Positions 35,919 to 45,702 of a DNA stretch of 64,000 nt are shown here, one piece after another. The position numbers and the translations under genes are program-made. The notes under the pieces are model-generated. The model was not told where the DNA came from. It searched no databases and saw only the letters and a program-made list of their open reading frames with translations. Every line of letters starts with the position of its first letter. Position 1 is the stretch's first letter. The DNA comes from Staphylococcus durrellii (GTDB lineage Bacteria; Bacillota; Bacilli; Staphylococcales; Staphylococcaceae): NCBI RefSeq assembly GCF_015594545.1, contig NZ_JADIIO010000001.1:2046001-2110000 (forward strand), in the 5' to 3' direction.

Positions 35919-36692
35919 ATGACAACAATAAATCAATCAACTGAAGATTCCAATGAAAAATTAATTAAAGATGTTATTGTGTTAGCTGGCCGTATTCTAC
36001 TAGAGTCAGGTGCAGAAGGTACGAGAGTAGAAGACACTATGACGCGTATAGCTAACTCCCTTGGTTACTTAGAAAGTAATAGTTTCGTAACTAATACCGT
36101 TATCAATTTTATGTTACATAATGAATCTAATCCAAGAATCTTTAGAATTAAATCACGCGATACAAATTTGTTTCGTATTTCTCGTACAAATGATGTGTCT
36201 AGAAAAATTACTAAAAATGAAATACCTCTAGAAGAAGCATACAAAGAATTAGAAAAAATTTATCATGAACAAAGTATTAACCATGATTTAATTTATAAAT
36301 TCATTGCAGCTAGTGTCATATCTGTGAGCTTTTTATATTTACAGGGGGGACATTTAGTAGATATTTTCACAGCATTATTTGCGGGTGCATTTGGTTATAT
36401 CGTTGTAGAAATATTAGATCGCAAATTACATACACATTTTATCCCTGAGTTTCTCGGTGCGATCGTGATTGCTTTATTTGCCGTCTTAGGTAACTATTTA
36501 TTTCCTGGCGGCTCTATAGAAACCATTATTATCGCTTCTGTCATGCCTATTGTGCCAGGCGTATTAATAACAAATGCTATTCAAGACTTATTTGGTGGAC
36601 ATATGTTAATGTTCACTACCAAATCTCTTGAAGCACTCGTAACTGCTTTTGGCATAGGTGCTGGTGTTGGAACTATTTTAATCATACTTTAG
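35919..36692 (+). CDS. Threonine/serine exporter family protein, large half (ThrE/YjjP-like)
   Basis: 257 residues: N-terminal soluble region of about 120 residues ('VLAGRILLESGAEGTRVEDTM', the family opening) and five C-terminal membrane helices with 'VMPIVPGVLITNAIQDLFGGHML', a conserved ThrE motif. It should form an inner-membrane exporter with the small half encoded next. In other bacteria the two are fused (ThrE) or split, as here; substrate range may include organic acids. Confidence 0.85.
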   Translation: MTTINQSTEDSNEKLIKDVIVLAGRILLESGAEGTRVEDTMTRIANSLGYLESNSFVTNTVINFMLHNESNPRIFRIKSRDTNLFRISRTNDVSRKITKNEIPLEEAYKELEKIYHEQSINHDLIYKFIAASVISVSFLYLQGGHLVDIFTALFAGAFGYIVVEILDRKLHTHFIPEFLGAIVIALFAVLGNYLFPGGSIETIIIASVMPIVPGVLITNAIQDLFGGHMLMFTTKSLEALVTAFGIGAGVGTILIIL

Positions 36693-36703
36693 GAGGCATG
36701 CTT

Positions 36704-37156
36704 ATGTTTTGGATATTAAATTTAATATTTAGTTATGCTGCGTCCTTGTTTTTCGGCGTTATTTTTGATGTTCCAAAACGCCTCTATAATACTGCAGGCA
36801 TCGTAGGAGCAAGCGGTTGGATGGTTTACATTTTTTTCTCAGAAGGACTAGAAATTCATAAAATATATTGTAGTTTTTTCGGTAGTTTAGCTTTAGGCTT
36901 ACTCAGTCATATTATGGCACGCTTAAAAAAAGAACCTGTAATTATTTTTATGATTCCTGGTATTATTCCTTTAGTACCCGGAGGTTTAGCTTTTGATGCT
37001 ACGAAAAATTTAGTTTTAGTACAATTTAGTAAAGCTATCAATACGATGTTAGAAGTTACTTTAATAGCCGGCGCTATTGCTCTAGGACTATTATTCGCCG
37101 ATCAATTATCAAAGTTAATAATCTCTGGTACTGAACGTACCCGTCGTAAAATATAA
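36704..37156 (+). CDS. Threonine/serine exporter family protein, small half (ThrE_2/YjjB-like)
   Basis: 150 residues with about five membrane helices and 'FMIPGIIPLVPGGLAFDATKNLV', matching the YjjB/DUF3815 part of ThrE exporters. ATG 36704 is chosen 7 bp after AGGAGG; an in-frame ATG at 36698 is too close to it. The gap to the large-half gene is 11 bp, so the pair is an operon. Confidence 0.84.
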   Translation: MFWILNLIFSYAASLFFGVIFDVPKRLYNTAGIVGASGWMVYIFFSEGLEIHKIYCSFFGSLALGLLSHIMARLKKEPVIIFMIPGIIPLVPGGLAFDATKNLVLVQFSKAINTMLEVTLIAGAIALGLLFADQLSKLIISGTERTRRKI

Positions 37157-37197
37157 ATAGAGCTATCCTTAAAATAATTTAAGAAGCGCTCTGAACT

Positions 37198-37240
37198 AGA
37201 CTATCGACATTGCTAAATGCTTTGTCGATAGTCTTTTGTA
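37198..37240. terminator. Terminator between exporter operon and convergent MFS gene
   Basis: AGACTATCGAC / GTCGATAGTCT stem with a TTTT tail on the plus strand; may also serve the convergent gene ending at 37283. Confidence 0.85.
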
Positions 37241-37282
37241 CTTACTGCAACATCCAAGATATGGTATTGCCGTAGTATCAAT

Positions 37283-38686
37283 TTAGTTATTAGCAGAAGT
37301 TTTAATAAAAATGCTTGGAATAATTAAACAAAACACCAATATAGCTGATAGCAAAAAGCTCCAATGATAACCTATTATTGAATGGTTTGTTGTCGTATGG
37401 ATATGATTAGCTTGGCTAGCTACAATTGTCGCAATAATTGCCGTTCCAAACGTCGTACCTAATTGTTCAATAATATTCACACCTACACCTGCTTCAGGTA
37501 GTTGTTCTTCTTTAAGACCTTTATAGGCATTACTTGTAAAAGGAAGCATTATTCCACCAACGCATAAGCCACGTATAAAGAGCGTCAATAATATCCAAAT
37601 CATAGGCGTGTGATTAGAAATAAATATTAGTGGTACTGAACCGATTAACGACAATAGAATACTAATGATAAGTACACATTTAGCTCCATATTTATCAGTC
37701 GCTTTCCCTATAAATGGTCTTGTAATTAACATCCCTACACCTTGAGGTATAAGGGCAATAGCAGCTTGTATTTCTGTATAGTGTTTAAACGTTTGAAAGA
37801 ATAATGGCAATATGATCATCGGCCCTAAAATTGCCATGTTAGCTAACAATAACCCCGCACTAGAAGCGGCAAAATTTCTCGTCTTAAATAATTCTATTGG
37901 TAATACGGTAGACCTCTTACTAAAGCGATCATAGAAAACATAAATAATAAACATTATAATTCCTATCGTTACAAAGCGTTCAGTGCTGTTATTACTAAAT
38001 GTATTATATTGGGCAGCACATGTAACACCGTAAATAATTGTGACTGTCAGTATAGCTAAAATGATTAATCCCACAATGTCTAATTCACGGTGTTTCTTAA
38101 AAGGTTCAAATTCAGGTAAATTTTTCATCATCAAAGGCAGCGCAATAAGGGTCACTATGACGTTAATAAAAAATAACCATTGCCACGTCGCTAATTGTAT
38201 TAATACGCCTCCTAATACAGGGCCTAAAATTGGCCCTAAAATCATTGGCGTAGTCACAATAGCAATCACCCGTCCTAAATAAGCTTCCCCAGCAACTTTA
38301 ACTAGTAACGTGGACATTAAGGTAGTGATAATACCTGCACTAAATCCTTGAATAATTCTAAAAACTATAAACATGGTTACAGAATTGCTCAAACCAACGC
38401 ATAACGATATAACTCCAAAAGTAATTACAGCATTGATAAAAACACGTTTACCATTAAATTTATTCATCAGCCAACCAGATATGGGTACTGCTAAAGTTAA
38501 GGCCAATATGTATCCTGTAATTGCCCACTGTAAAACGCTTAAAGTCGTATGAAATGTTGCTGATAATTGTTTTATCGCAATGTTAACCATTGTTGAGTCT
38601 AACATAGGTGCTATTGCACCTAATGCTATAGACCACGCTGCAATTAGTATATGTTGTGGTATTTTATTTTGATTCTCTTGTTTCAT
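37283..38686 (-). CDS. DHA2-type (14-helix) MFS multidrug exporter
   Basis: 467 residues. EmrB/QacA-type motifs: 'LDSTMVNIAI' in helix 1 (motif D1), 'GWLMNKFNGKRVF' (motif A), 'RIIQGFSAG' (motif B), 'GPILGPVLGGVL' (motif C, antiporters). It exports drugs or other hydrophobic compounds in exchange for protons. A perfect sigma-A promoter followed by a palindrome lies upstream, and a MarR-type regulator gene is the next gene upstream, so substrate-induced derepression is likely. Confidence 0.9.
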   Translation of the reverse strand: MKQENQNKIPQHILIAAWSIALGAIAPMLDSTMVNIAIKQLSATFHTTLSVLQWAITGYILALTLAVPISGWLMNKFNGKRVFINAVITFGVISLCVGLSNSVTMFIVFRIIQGFSAGIITTLMSTLLVKVAGEAYLGRVIAIVTTPMILGPILGPVLGGVLIQLATWQWLFFINVIVTLIALPLMMKNLPEFEPFKKHRELDIVGLIILAILTVTIIYGVTCAAQYNTFSNNSTERFVTIGIIMFIIYVFYDRFSKRSTVLPIELFKTRNFAASSAGLLLANMAILGPMIILPLFFQTFKHYTEIQAAIALIPQGVGMLITRPFIGKATDKYGAKCVLIISILLSLIGSVPLIFISNHTPMIWILLTLFIRGLCVGGIMLPFTSNAYKGLKEEQLPEAGVGVNIIEQLGTTFGTAIIATIVASQANHIHTTTNHSIIGYHWSFLLSAILVFCLIIPSIFIKTSANN

Positions 38687-38705
38687 ATATACATCCTTTA
38701 CATTA

Positions 38706-38723
38706 TTGTTTCTTCAGAAACAA
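38706..38723. promoter_or_regulatory. Palindromic operator of the MFS exporter gene (likely MarR site)
   Basis: TTGTTTCT-TC-AGAAACAA, 8-bp perfect arms, directly downstream of the -10, where the transcript begins. Another GAAACAAT half-site lies in the promoter spacer. Confidence 0.68.
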
Positions 38724-38724
38724 A

Positions 38725-38753
38725 ATATTAAATCAATATTGTTTCCTTGTCAA
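38725..38753 (-). promoter_or_regulatory. Sigma-A promoter of the MFS exporter gene
   Basis: TTGACA (38748-38753), 17-bp spacer, TAATAT (38725-38730). Near-consensus, so it needs a repressor to be silent. Confidence 0.82.
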
Positions 38754-38793
38754 CAATAAAAAAAGAATCTTTAATGAAAAGAGTTATTCACGC

Positions 38794-38850
38794 GCAAAAA
38801 ACTACCAATTAAACTTAAGTTGTTGCAAAATTTAAGTTTAATTGGTAGTT
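38794..38850 (-). terminator. Very long perfect terminator of the MarR-type gene
   Basis: 19-bp perfect stem: arms 38800-38818 and 38832-38850 (ACTACCAATTAAACTTAA with its complement), 13-base loop, and T6 on the minus strand. Confidence 0.93.
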
Positions 38851-38867
38851 AACTTTTAAAATGAATT

Positions 38868-39335
38868 TTATTTATCGGAAGTTTTTTGCTTTAATATTTC
38901 TTCTTCAAGATGCTCCGAATATTGTTCAATAAATGACAACATGGCGTCATAATGTTCATCTTTGATATTTTCAAACACCTTATGATCCCTTTCTTGAAAC
39001 TGGGCATGCAATCGTTCATGGGTAGCAAATATCTTATACCCTTTGTCCGTCAACTTGTAATAAATTTCCTTTTTATTATCATCTCGTTGATAACTTGCAA
39101 TCAAACTTTTCGCAAGTAACTTCTTCATTAATTTACTTATTGCACCACGTGTCATATATAATTCTTGTGATAGCTTTTGTACATTGGGATCATCAATTTT
39201 TTGTATAGCTTGTACACAGTGAACCTCGGTCGCAGTATAACCAGCAAGTTCTCTTTGCATTTGTGGTTTATTCAACCACTCTATTTTTTGATAAAGTCTT
39301 CTCATTTCACTCATGAGCTTTTCTTCTTTATTCAT
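38868..39335 (-). CDS. MarR-family transcriptional regulator
   Basis: 155 residues with a winged helix: 'VQKLSQELYMTRGAISKLMKKLLAKSLIASYQRDDNKKEIYYKLTDKGYKIF' (read in parts) contains the recognition helix and the Asp-rich wing. N- and C-terminal helices form the dimer. It lies upstream of the DHA2 exporter gene in the same direction, but a strong terminator separates them. It is probably the repressor acting on the palindrome at 38706-38723. Confidence 0.9.
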   Translation of the reverse strand: MNKEEKLMSEMRRLYQKIEWLNKPQMQRELAGYTATEVHCVQAIQKIDDPNVQKLSQELYMTRGAISKLMKKLLAKSLIASYQRDDNKKEIYYKLTDKGYKIFATHERLHAQFQERDHKVFENIKDEHYDAMLSFIEQYSEHLEEEILKQKTSDK

Positions 39336-39418
39336 TGTTACACCTCATAATTACGATTCGCATTATCACAATATAATTATAACATTAAATTTTAAAGTAA
39401 TTCCATACTATTAGAACA

Positions 39419-39452
39419 CAAAAAGAGTCCGAGATAAAAAGATCCCAGACTC
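39419..39452 (-). terminator. Terminator of the APC permease gene
   Basis: 11-bp stem on the minus strand (GAGTCTGGGAT with ATCTCGGACTC, two G-U) around a 6-base loop, then T5. Confidence 0.88.
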
Positions 39453-39462
39453 TCGCTATTTA

Positions 39463-40938
39463 TTATTTTTTATCATCTTCATGCAATATTGTTTCAACTT
39501 CAGCATCTGTACGATTTAATATCATTTGACTTAAATAATCATTATTCATACGTTTCAATTTAGGATAACGAACGATAAAGAAAATTAATCCAATTATAGT
39601 CCAACCACCTAATGCGATATATGAAGGCAATGATAGAGTTGCTGGTGAACCTGGCACCAATAATAATAGTAAAAATATAAATGCTACGATAGTACCTAAT
39701 ATAGCAAAGGTTTTGTATATAGGGCCATAAGTATTACTACTTTTTTTGTAACTAAAAAGCTTAACAGCTGATAAACATGTTATTAAATATGCGATTGATA
39801 CGCCTGTCGAAGACATATCGACGATCCATGTTAATGCAGTACGGCCTAACCAAGGTGCTATTAAAGTAATTGAGACTAAAAATATAATCGCCACATACGG
39901 TGTCTTATATTTTTTATGCAATTTACTAAAAATTGAAGGCATAATACCTGAACGGCCCATTGAAAATAGCAATCTGCTTGAGCTCATTAAAAAGCCGTTT
40001 AAGCCAGTGAATATCCCCATCATAATTGCGATGGCTAATACTGCCAAGCCTATATAACCAAAAGCTTCTTGTGTTTCAGCACCAGTTAACCACAAGTTAC
40101 CATTTAAACTTTTAGAACTTGTACTTAACCAACCTGTATATAATATCATAATGACATACGTAAAAGCAGAAGCTAATAAACTATAAACAATAAGTTTAAA
40201 AGTTTTATTTGGTGAAAAATCAAATTCTTCCGCAGTTTGAGGAATGTTATCAAACCCGACATATGCCCATGGTGCTACGGCTACAATCATAATAATAGAT
40301 GTAAACCATCCCTTAGATTTACTTGCTATAGGTTGAAGGTTATCAAAAGCAAAGTTATGACCGAAAAATGAACCGAAAAATAATAGTAATATTGTTATAA
40401 CCATTGCCACACAGAAATAATATTGTAATGAGCCAGACACGCTAGCACCCTTAATTGCTATAAACATAAATACTAAAAGCAATACTGACGCGATAATTAT
40501 TTCTGTAATGTAAACATCCCAACCAGCAATCGTATATAACTTACCAGTTTCTAAGATGTTAGGCATTAAGAACTTTATTAGTAAACTAAATGCCGTAGCG
40601 TTTAAAGCTACAACACAAATATATCCAAATGTTAAAAACCATGATGAGAAAAAGCTCACATACCTCCCAAATCCTAAGAAACTGAATGCGAAAGCACCAC
40701 CAGAAACCGGAAAACGTTCTACTAAAGCACCATAACTAATGGCGATCAAAATCATTAATAGTGCGCCTATTGTAATACCAATTGCTGCTGCAATCGGTCC
40801 AGATTGTCCAATCCAATCGCCGGGTAAAATAAACGCACCCCAACCTATACATGAACCATATGCAATGGCCCAAACAAATTTTTCAGAGAGATTTTGTTTC
40901 AAATCTCCCCTATCCACATTTACATTTTTATTACTCAT
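39463..40938 (-). CDS. APC-superfamily amino acid permease
   Basis: 491 residues, about 12 helices. 'FVWAIAYGSCIGWGAFILPGDWIGQSGP' is the conserved APC substrate/backbone-binding unwound helix (GxGxF region), and 'ERFPVSGGAFAFSF' follows. It takes up amino acids or similar compounds; the substrate is not known. ATG 40938 is chosen; an in-frame GTG at 40950 is part of the GAGGTGAG SD. Monocistronic. Confidence 0.88.
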   Translation of the reverse strand: MSNKNVNVDRGDLKQNLSEKFVWAIAYGSCIGWGAFILPGDWIGQSGPIAAAIGITIGALLMILIAISYGALVERFPVSGGAFAFSFLGFGRYVSFFSSWFLTFGYICVVALNATAFSLLIKFLMPNILETGKLYTIAGWDVYITEIIIASVLLLVFMFIAIKGASVSGSLQYYFCVAMVITILLLFFGSFFGHNFAFDNLQPIASKSKGWFTSIIMIVAVAPWAYVGFDNIPQTAEEFDFSPNKTFKLIVYSLLASAFTYVIMILYTGWLSTSSKSLNGNLWLTGAETQEAFGYIGLAVLAIAIMMGIFTGLNGFLMSSSRLLFSMGRSGIMPSIFSKLHKKYKTPYVAIIFLVSITLIAPWLGRTALTWIVDMSSTGVSIAYLITCLSAVKLFSYKKSSNTYGPIYKTFAILGTIVAFIFLLLLLVPGSPATLSLPSYIALGGWTIIGLIFFIVRYPKLKRMNNDYLSQMILNRTDAEVETILHEDDKK

Positions 40939-41001
40939 AAAAAAACTCACCTCATGGAGTGTATTATACCCATAAGATAAGCTTTTGTAACATAGGTAAT
41001 T

Positions 41002-41364
41002 TTACAATTTGATTGTTGCGATGACTAACAACAACCATCCTGCTAAAAACATCAAGCCACCAATTGGCGTGATTGCACCTAATATTTTAATTTGTGTTAA
41101 CGCTAATATATACAATGATCCACTAAAGAGAACGATACCTCCAAAAAGTAACCATCCTGCCCAATTAACATTGATTGACGTCGTACCGCTAATGATACCT
41201 AGGGCAATAAGGCCTAAACCATGATACATTTGATAAGTTGTTGCTTTTTCCCAAACTGACATATATTTATCTGATAACTTGCCCTCTAAACCATGTGCTC
41301 CAAAAGCACCTGTTGCTACTGACATTAGTGCATTTAAAGCACCTAAAATTATAAATAGCTTCAT
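41002..41364 (-). CDS. DUF423 (YwdK-like) membrane protein
   Basis: 120 residues with four membrane helices. The family signature '[12 protein letters not shown]', '[19 protein letters not shown]' and 'GSLYILALT' is complete. Function unknown. In Bacillus as here it is near ung and ywdI-type genes; here the order is ung, DUF5327, DUF423 with short gaps, likely one operon. Confidence 0.87.
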   Translation of the reverse strand: MKLFIILGALNALMSVATGAFGAHGLEGKLSDKYMSVWEKATTYQMYHGLGLIALGIISGTTSINVNWAGWLLFGGIVLFSGSLYILALTQIKILGAITPIGGLMFLAGWLLLVIATIKL

Positions 41365-41385
41365 TTTATTAAGTCCCTTCTATAT

Positions 41386-41757
41386 TTAAAAATCAAAAAT
41401 TGAATCGCCATTACCTATATTATCATCTGTTGTTAATTTAGAACTTTGCGTGCTATTTTGAACAGATGATTGTTGTTGCAATGATGAAGGCACTTTTGCC
41501 CCCATTGCTTGAAGCTCTTCCGCACTTATATCCGTTGATTTATCGCTACTATTTGAATTATGAACTGTTTTCTTAAATGAAGACGCTACATTATATGTAT
41601 TGTCTCTTGTTTTTCTAGTATTACTTGAACCATTAGTATAAAGTGAAGTTAATGTATGAATGGCATACATGTGTTTTTCAAAATCAGCATCACTTTGTGC
41701 TTCATCAGCTTGTACAAGTTCATGTTCGATTAATTCGATAATTTTATCTTTATCCAT
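41386..41757 (-). CDS. DUF5327 (YwdI-like) protein
   Basis: 123 residues. The N-terminal helix ('[34 protein letters not shown]', read in parts) matches YwdI/DUF5327; the rest is a Ser/Asn/Gln-rich, disordered region ending in 'GDSIFDF'. The start at 41757 overlaps the ung stop by 8 bp; a GTG at 41778 is also in frame but lies far inside ung. Function unknown. Confidence 0.78.
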   Translation of the reverse strand: MDKDKIIELIEHELVQADEAQSDADFEKHMYAIHTLTSLYTNGSSNTRKTRDNTYNVASSFKKTVHNSNSSDKSTDISAEELQAMGAKVPSSLQQQSSVQNSTQSSKLTTDDNIGNGDSIFDF

Positions 41758-42418
41758 TGTCTTTTCGCTCACCTTCACACCAGTTTATCGGTTGAATTCC
41801 TTTAGATTTCAAATAGTCATTGGCTTTAGAGTATGGCTTCGAACCAAAGAAGCCTCTATAAGCAGATAGTGGGCTTGGATGCGGTGCTTTAATGATGAAA
41901 TGTTTACTAGTATCTATTAATTTTATTTTTTGTTGCGCAGGTTTTCCCCATAAAATAAACACAACATTAGATAAATTTTGAGATACAGTTTGTATAACTT
42001 CATCAGTAAAAGTTTCCCAACCTATCTCTTTATGAGAATGTGCTTCCCCTTGCCGTACCGTAAGTACAGTGTTTAACAATAGCACACCTTCTCGAGCCCA
42101 ATCTTGTAAATGTGGAGAAGTTCTTACACAACCAATATCATCTTCTAATTCTTGATACATATTTCTTAAAGAAGGTGGGAATTTTGCATTTGGTTGTACT
42201 GAAAACGCCAATCCATGGGCTTGATTTGGACCATGATATGGATCCTGACCCAATATTACTACCTTAACATTATCAAAAGGCGTTAAATCAAAAGCTTGAT
42301 AAATATTTTCTTTATCGGGATAAACAATTTTAGTTGAATATTCTTGTTCTAAAAAGTCGTGCATTTCTTTGAAATCATGACGATTAGTTATATCGTGGAA
42401 CACTTCTGACCATTCCAT
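41750..42418 (-). CDS. ung: Uracil-DNA glycosylase
   Basis: 222-residue family 1 UDG that removes uracil from DNA. The catalytic water-activating loop '[20 protein letters not shown]' and the leucine-intercalation loop '[16 protein letters not shown]' are intact. ATG 42418 follows GAGGTGA; an in-frame upstream start (42442) has no SD. First gene of a three-gene operon. Confidence 0.97.
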   Translation of the reverse strand: MEWSEVFHDITNRHDFKEMHDFLEQEYSTKIVYPDKENIYQAFDLTPFDNVKVVILGQDPYHGPNQAHGLAFSVQPNAKFPPSLRNMYQELEDDIGCVRTSPHLQDWAREGVLLLNTVLTVRQGEAHSHKEIGWETFTDEVIQTVSQNLSNVVFILWGKPAQQKIKLIDTSKHFIIKAPHPSPLSAYRGFFGSKPYSKANDYLKSKGIQPINWCEGERKDNG

Positions 42419-42657
42419 AGACTTCACCTCACCAAATATCATAACATATCACTACCTTAAAGTTACCATGAATATTTCTTATAAATATGTCGATTTTATT
42501 GCATCTATTATAATGGAAAGGATTAAGTTTAAAAACTTAATCCTTTATAAAATGTAAACATTAACTGTATTTTAGTTAACAATATAATTGCAATTCACCA
42601 GATATTTGTTTTATGCTTGTATTAAGATTTTCAACGTCAAAATTGGAGTGATACAAC

Positions 42658-43641
42658 ATGTGTACAGGGCTTTCATTCTTTAGCAATAACAACTATCATT
42701 ATTTAGCGCGAACAATGGACTTCGCTTTTGAATTTAATGGGATACCTATAAGTGTCCCCCGTAATTATAATTATCAGTTTGACTTAGAACCCGTTTCAAA
42801 ACTAAGTTATGGCTTTTTAGGTACAGGTGTAAAAGTAGGTAGATATCGTTTTGGTGACGGTATTAATGAACATGGCCTTGCCGTATCCAATCATTATTTT
42901 ACCGGAGAAGCTACATATTCAGTTGACAAAAGAGAAGGATATTTTAATTTAGCACCTGAAGAATTTATCGTATGGGTACTTGCTTATGTAAAAGATATTG
43001 CTGATTTAAAATATAAAATGAAACGACTAAATATAGTTAATATTAAAAATCCAACTTTAAACGTCGTTCCTCCCCTACATTTTCTCATTACTGATAATCA
43101 AGGTAATACCGTTACTGTTGAACCGCATGATGGTTTGCTCGTAGTAAAAGACAATCATGTAAATGTAATGACGAACATGCCAAACTTAGAGTGGCAAATT
43201 GAGAACTTACGTAATTATGCCTTTTTAACACCTGAAAAAAGCACTCAGAAAATCATGGGCAAAGTACTTATACGACCTTTAGGCGTCGAAGCAGGTACCA
43301 ATGGTTTGCCAGGTGGATATACTTCTTCCGAACGGTTTGTTCGTGCAGCTTATTTACGTAATCATATGGTTGATGCTAATGACGAAACATTAAATCTAAC
43401 GAATTGCTTTAAAATTCTCGATGCCGTTAGTATTCCTAAAGGTGCCGTATTAGATTCAGGAGAAACGCATTACACACAATATCAATTAATTATGGAAAGC
43501 AAAACACGTTCTTACTATATTAAGCCTTATTATAGTAGCGATATATTTCAAGTGACTTTAAATGATAAATTATTAAATGCTGATGATTTAACTTATTTTT
43601 CACTTAACAATAAATTTTCAACTGTCCATTTAAATTCATAG
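42658..43641 (+). CDS. Choloylglycine hydrolase / penicillin V acylase family amidase
   Basis: 327-residue Ntn-hydrolase. The nucleophile Cys2 is exposed after Met removal ('MCTGLSF'), 'ARTMDF' supplies Arg and Asp, and 'SSERFVRAAY' the conserved Arg near 228. The family cleaves linear amide bonds such as conjugated bile salts, penicillin V or acyl-homoserine lactones; substrate cannot be told. No signal peptide, so it is cytoplasmic. Monocistronic; upstream are AT-rich sequence and GGAGTG as SD. Confidence 0.88.
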   Translation: MCTGLSFFSNNNYHYLARTMDFAFEFNGIPISVPRNYNYQFDLEPVSKLSYGFLGTGVKVGRYRFGDGINEHGLAVSNHYFTGEATYSVDKREGYFNLAPEEFIVWVLAYVKDIADLKYKMKRLNIVNIKNPTLNVVPPLHFLITDNQGNTVTVEPHDGLLVVKDNHVNVMTNMPNLEWQIENLRNYAFLTPEKSTQKIMGKVLIRPLGVEAGTNGLPGGYTSSERFVRAAYLRNHMVDANDETLNLTNCFKILDAVSIPKGAVLDSGETHYTQYQLIMESKTRSYYIKPYYSSDIFQVTLNDKLLNADDLTYFSLNNKFSTVHLNS

Positions 43642-43734
43642 TCTAAATATAGTGCTATTTAGCACGTTATACTTTGCATATCCAACAAAAATGATATGAT
43701 ATATTTAAAAGAATTTTGTGGGAGTGGATTATTT

Positions 43735-44565
43735 ATGGCATTAAAAAAAACTTTAACGATTGCCGGTTCTGACACTAGTGCTGGCGCTGGAATGCAAGCT
43801 GACTTAAAAACTTTTCAAGAGTTACAAACTTATGGCATTGTAGCTTTAACTTCAATTGTAACGATGGATAAAGCAACGTGGTCTCACGATGTAACGCCAA
43901 TTCCATTTGACGTTTTTGAAAAACAATTGGAAACAGCAATTTCTATCGGGCCTGATGCAGTCAAAACAGGTATGCTAGGTACTGAAGAAGTTATCAAACG
44001 TGCCGGGGAAGCATTTGAAGAGTCAGGTGCAGATTATTTTGTCGTAGACCCTGTTATGGTTTGTAAAGGGGAAGATGAAGTATTAAACCCAGGTAATACA
44101 GATGCAATGATTAAATATCTTTTACCGAAAGCAACTGTTGTAACACCAAATTTATTTGAAGCAGGTCAATTATCTAATTTGGGTAAATTAACTACGATAG
44201 AAGATATGAAAAAAGCTGCTAAAATCATTCATGAACAAGGTGCTAGTCATGTAATTATTAAAGGCGGTAAAGCATTAGATCAAGAAAAATCATACGATTT
44301 ATATTTCGATGGTCAAAATTACTATCAATTAACTACAGACATGTTCCAACAAAGTTACAACCATGGTGCGGGCTGTACTTTCGCTGCGGCTACTACTGCT
44401 TATTTAGCTAATGGCAAATCACCTAAAGAAGCTGTTATTGCTGCCAAAGCGTTCGTTGCTTCAGCTATTAAAAATGGTTGGAAAATGAATGACTTTGTTG
44501 GTCCAGTGGATCATGGTGCATTTAATCGCGTAGAACAAATAGACGTAGAAGTAACAGAAGTTTAA
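43735..44565 (+). CDS. pdxK: Pyridoxal/pyridoxine kinase (ThiD-like)
   Basis: 276-residue ribokinase-superfamily enzyme of the HMP/pyridoxal kinase type. 'TIAGSDTSAGAGMQADLKTFQEL' is the ATP/substrate start motif; 'VVDPVMVCKGEDEVL' and 'NHGAGCTFAAATTAYLANGKS' hold the anion hole and catalytic Cys/Asp region. Closely matches the staphylococcal PdxK as I know it. ATG 43735 follows GGGAGTGG; a longer frame to 43696 has no SD. Confidence 0.93.
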   Translation: MALKKTLTIAGSDTSAGAGMQADLKTFQELQTYGIVALTSIVTMDKATWSHDVTPIPFDVFEKQLETAISIGPDAVKTGMLGTEEVIKRAGEAFEESGADYFVVDPVMVCKGEDEVLNPGNTDAMIKYLLPKATVVTPNLFEAGQLSNLGKLTTIEDMKKAAKIIHEQGASHVIIKGGKALDQEKSYDLYFDGQNYYQLTTDMFQQSYNHGAGCTFAAATTAYLANGKSPKEAVIAAKAFVASAIKNGWKMNDFVGPVDHGAFNRVEQIDVEVTEV

Positions 44566-44577
44566 AATATTCAATAA

Positions 44578-44618
44578 AAAAGTCCCTTCATTGATGCATT
44601 AATGAAGGGACTTTTTTT
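44578..44618. terminator. Bidirectional terminator between pdxK and the LDH-like gene
   Basis: AAAAAGTCCCTTCATT / AATGAAGGGACTTTTT stem with an 8-base loop and T7 on the plus strand; A-rich on the other side, so it works both ways. Confidence 0.93.
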
Positions 44619-45552
44619 ATGCTTCTTCTACTGCTATTGCTTCTTTAATATAAGCTTCCGCATCTGCAAGACGTTGAAGTTCTATCTCGTCTAACTTCAT
44701 ATCAAAACGTTTTTCAACACCTTGATTACTTATTAATGTAGGAATACCTAATCCTACATTGTGCTTATTATATTCACCTTCTAACATTGAAGTTACCGGT
44801 AAAATAGCGCGTTGATTTAACACAATAGTATTAACTAATTCGACTGTGGCACGTGAAATGGCCGTATTTGTCCAGCCTTTATTATGTAAAACATCAAAAG
44901 CTACTTTGTCGATAATACTACTTATCGCTTCTTTATCTATAGGTTCACAATCATAAAGTTCTTCAAACTCTTCGATAGTCATACCGCCAATACGTACTCG
45001 GCTCCATATAGGTACGGCGTGCTTACCATGTTCACCCATTACGAAAGCTTCCACGCTTTTAGGATCGATATTATAATGATTAGCAATTAATTTTCTAAAG
45101 CGAGCACTTTCTAACAGTGTACCCGTGCCTAGGATTTTATGCTTAGGATAATTTGAAGTTGTAGTTGCGACATATGTCATAGCATCTACGGGGTTAGTAA
45201 TAAAAATAATGATTGCATCATGTGTAACTTGTTCGATCCGTGACATAATATCTTTCACAATTATTTTATTATTACGTGCCAAGCTTGTACGATCTACAAT
45301 CGACGCGTCCATTGGCGTACTTGCCGTTATAACGATGAGATTAGCATCTGCTAAATCTTTATAATCTCCAACATGTACATCAATACTATTTGTTGAAGCT
45401 AAACCTTGCATATGTTGATGATCTAGCACCTCGCCTTTAAGTAAATTTTCATTGGTATCAATAACCGTTATTTCAGAAAATTGATTCATATATTGAATAT
45501 CTGTTAAAAATTGACTTCCTACCTTACCAATGCCAATGATACCTAATTTCAT
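44617..45552 (-). CDS. L-lactate/2-hydroxyacid dehydrogenase family enzyme (HicDH-like)
   Basis: 311 residues of the LDH/MDH fold: 'GIIGIGKVGSQFL' NAD loop, 'ITNPVDAMTYV', 'GTGTLLESARFRKLI' (substrate Arg) and 'MGEHGKHAVP' (catalytic His). The specificity loop 'TASTPMDASIVDRTSL' has Met where LDH has Gln102, and it is one residue longer before the Arg. This points to L-2-hydroxyisocaproate dehydrogenase-like enzymes reducing branched or larger 2-oxo acids rather than a main Ldh. Monocistronic. Confidence 0.85.
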   Translation of the reverse strand: MKLGIIGIGKVGSQFLTDIQYMNQFSEITVIDTNENLLKGEVLDHQHMQGLASTNSIDVHVGDYKDLADANLIVITASTPMDASIVDRTSLARNNKIIVKDIMSRIEQVTHDAIIIFITNPVDAMTYVATTTSNYPKHKILGTGTLLESARFRKLIANHYNIDPKSVEAFVMGEHGKHAVPIWSRVRIGGMTIEEFEELYDCEPIDKEAISSIIDKVAFDVLHNKGWTNTAISRATVELVNTIVLNQRAILPVTSMLEGEYNKHNVGLGIPTLISNQGVEKRFDMKLDEIELQRLADAEAYIKEAIAVEEA

Positions 45553-45702
45553 ATTATCGCCCCTTGTCTTAATATTTTCATTTTATATATTTACCTTACA
45601 TTAATTATTGTACTACGCTCAAAAAATTAAACCGTATATCTTTTCCACCACTATATAGGTCTCGCGATATAGAAGTTATATATCCTTAAGACCGAATAAA
45701 AG

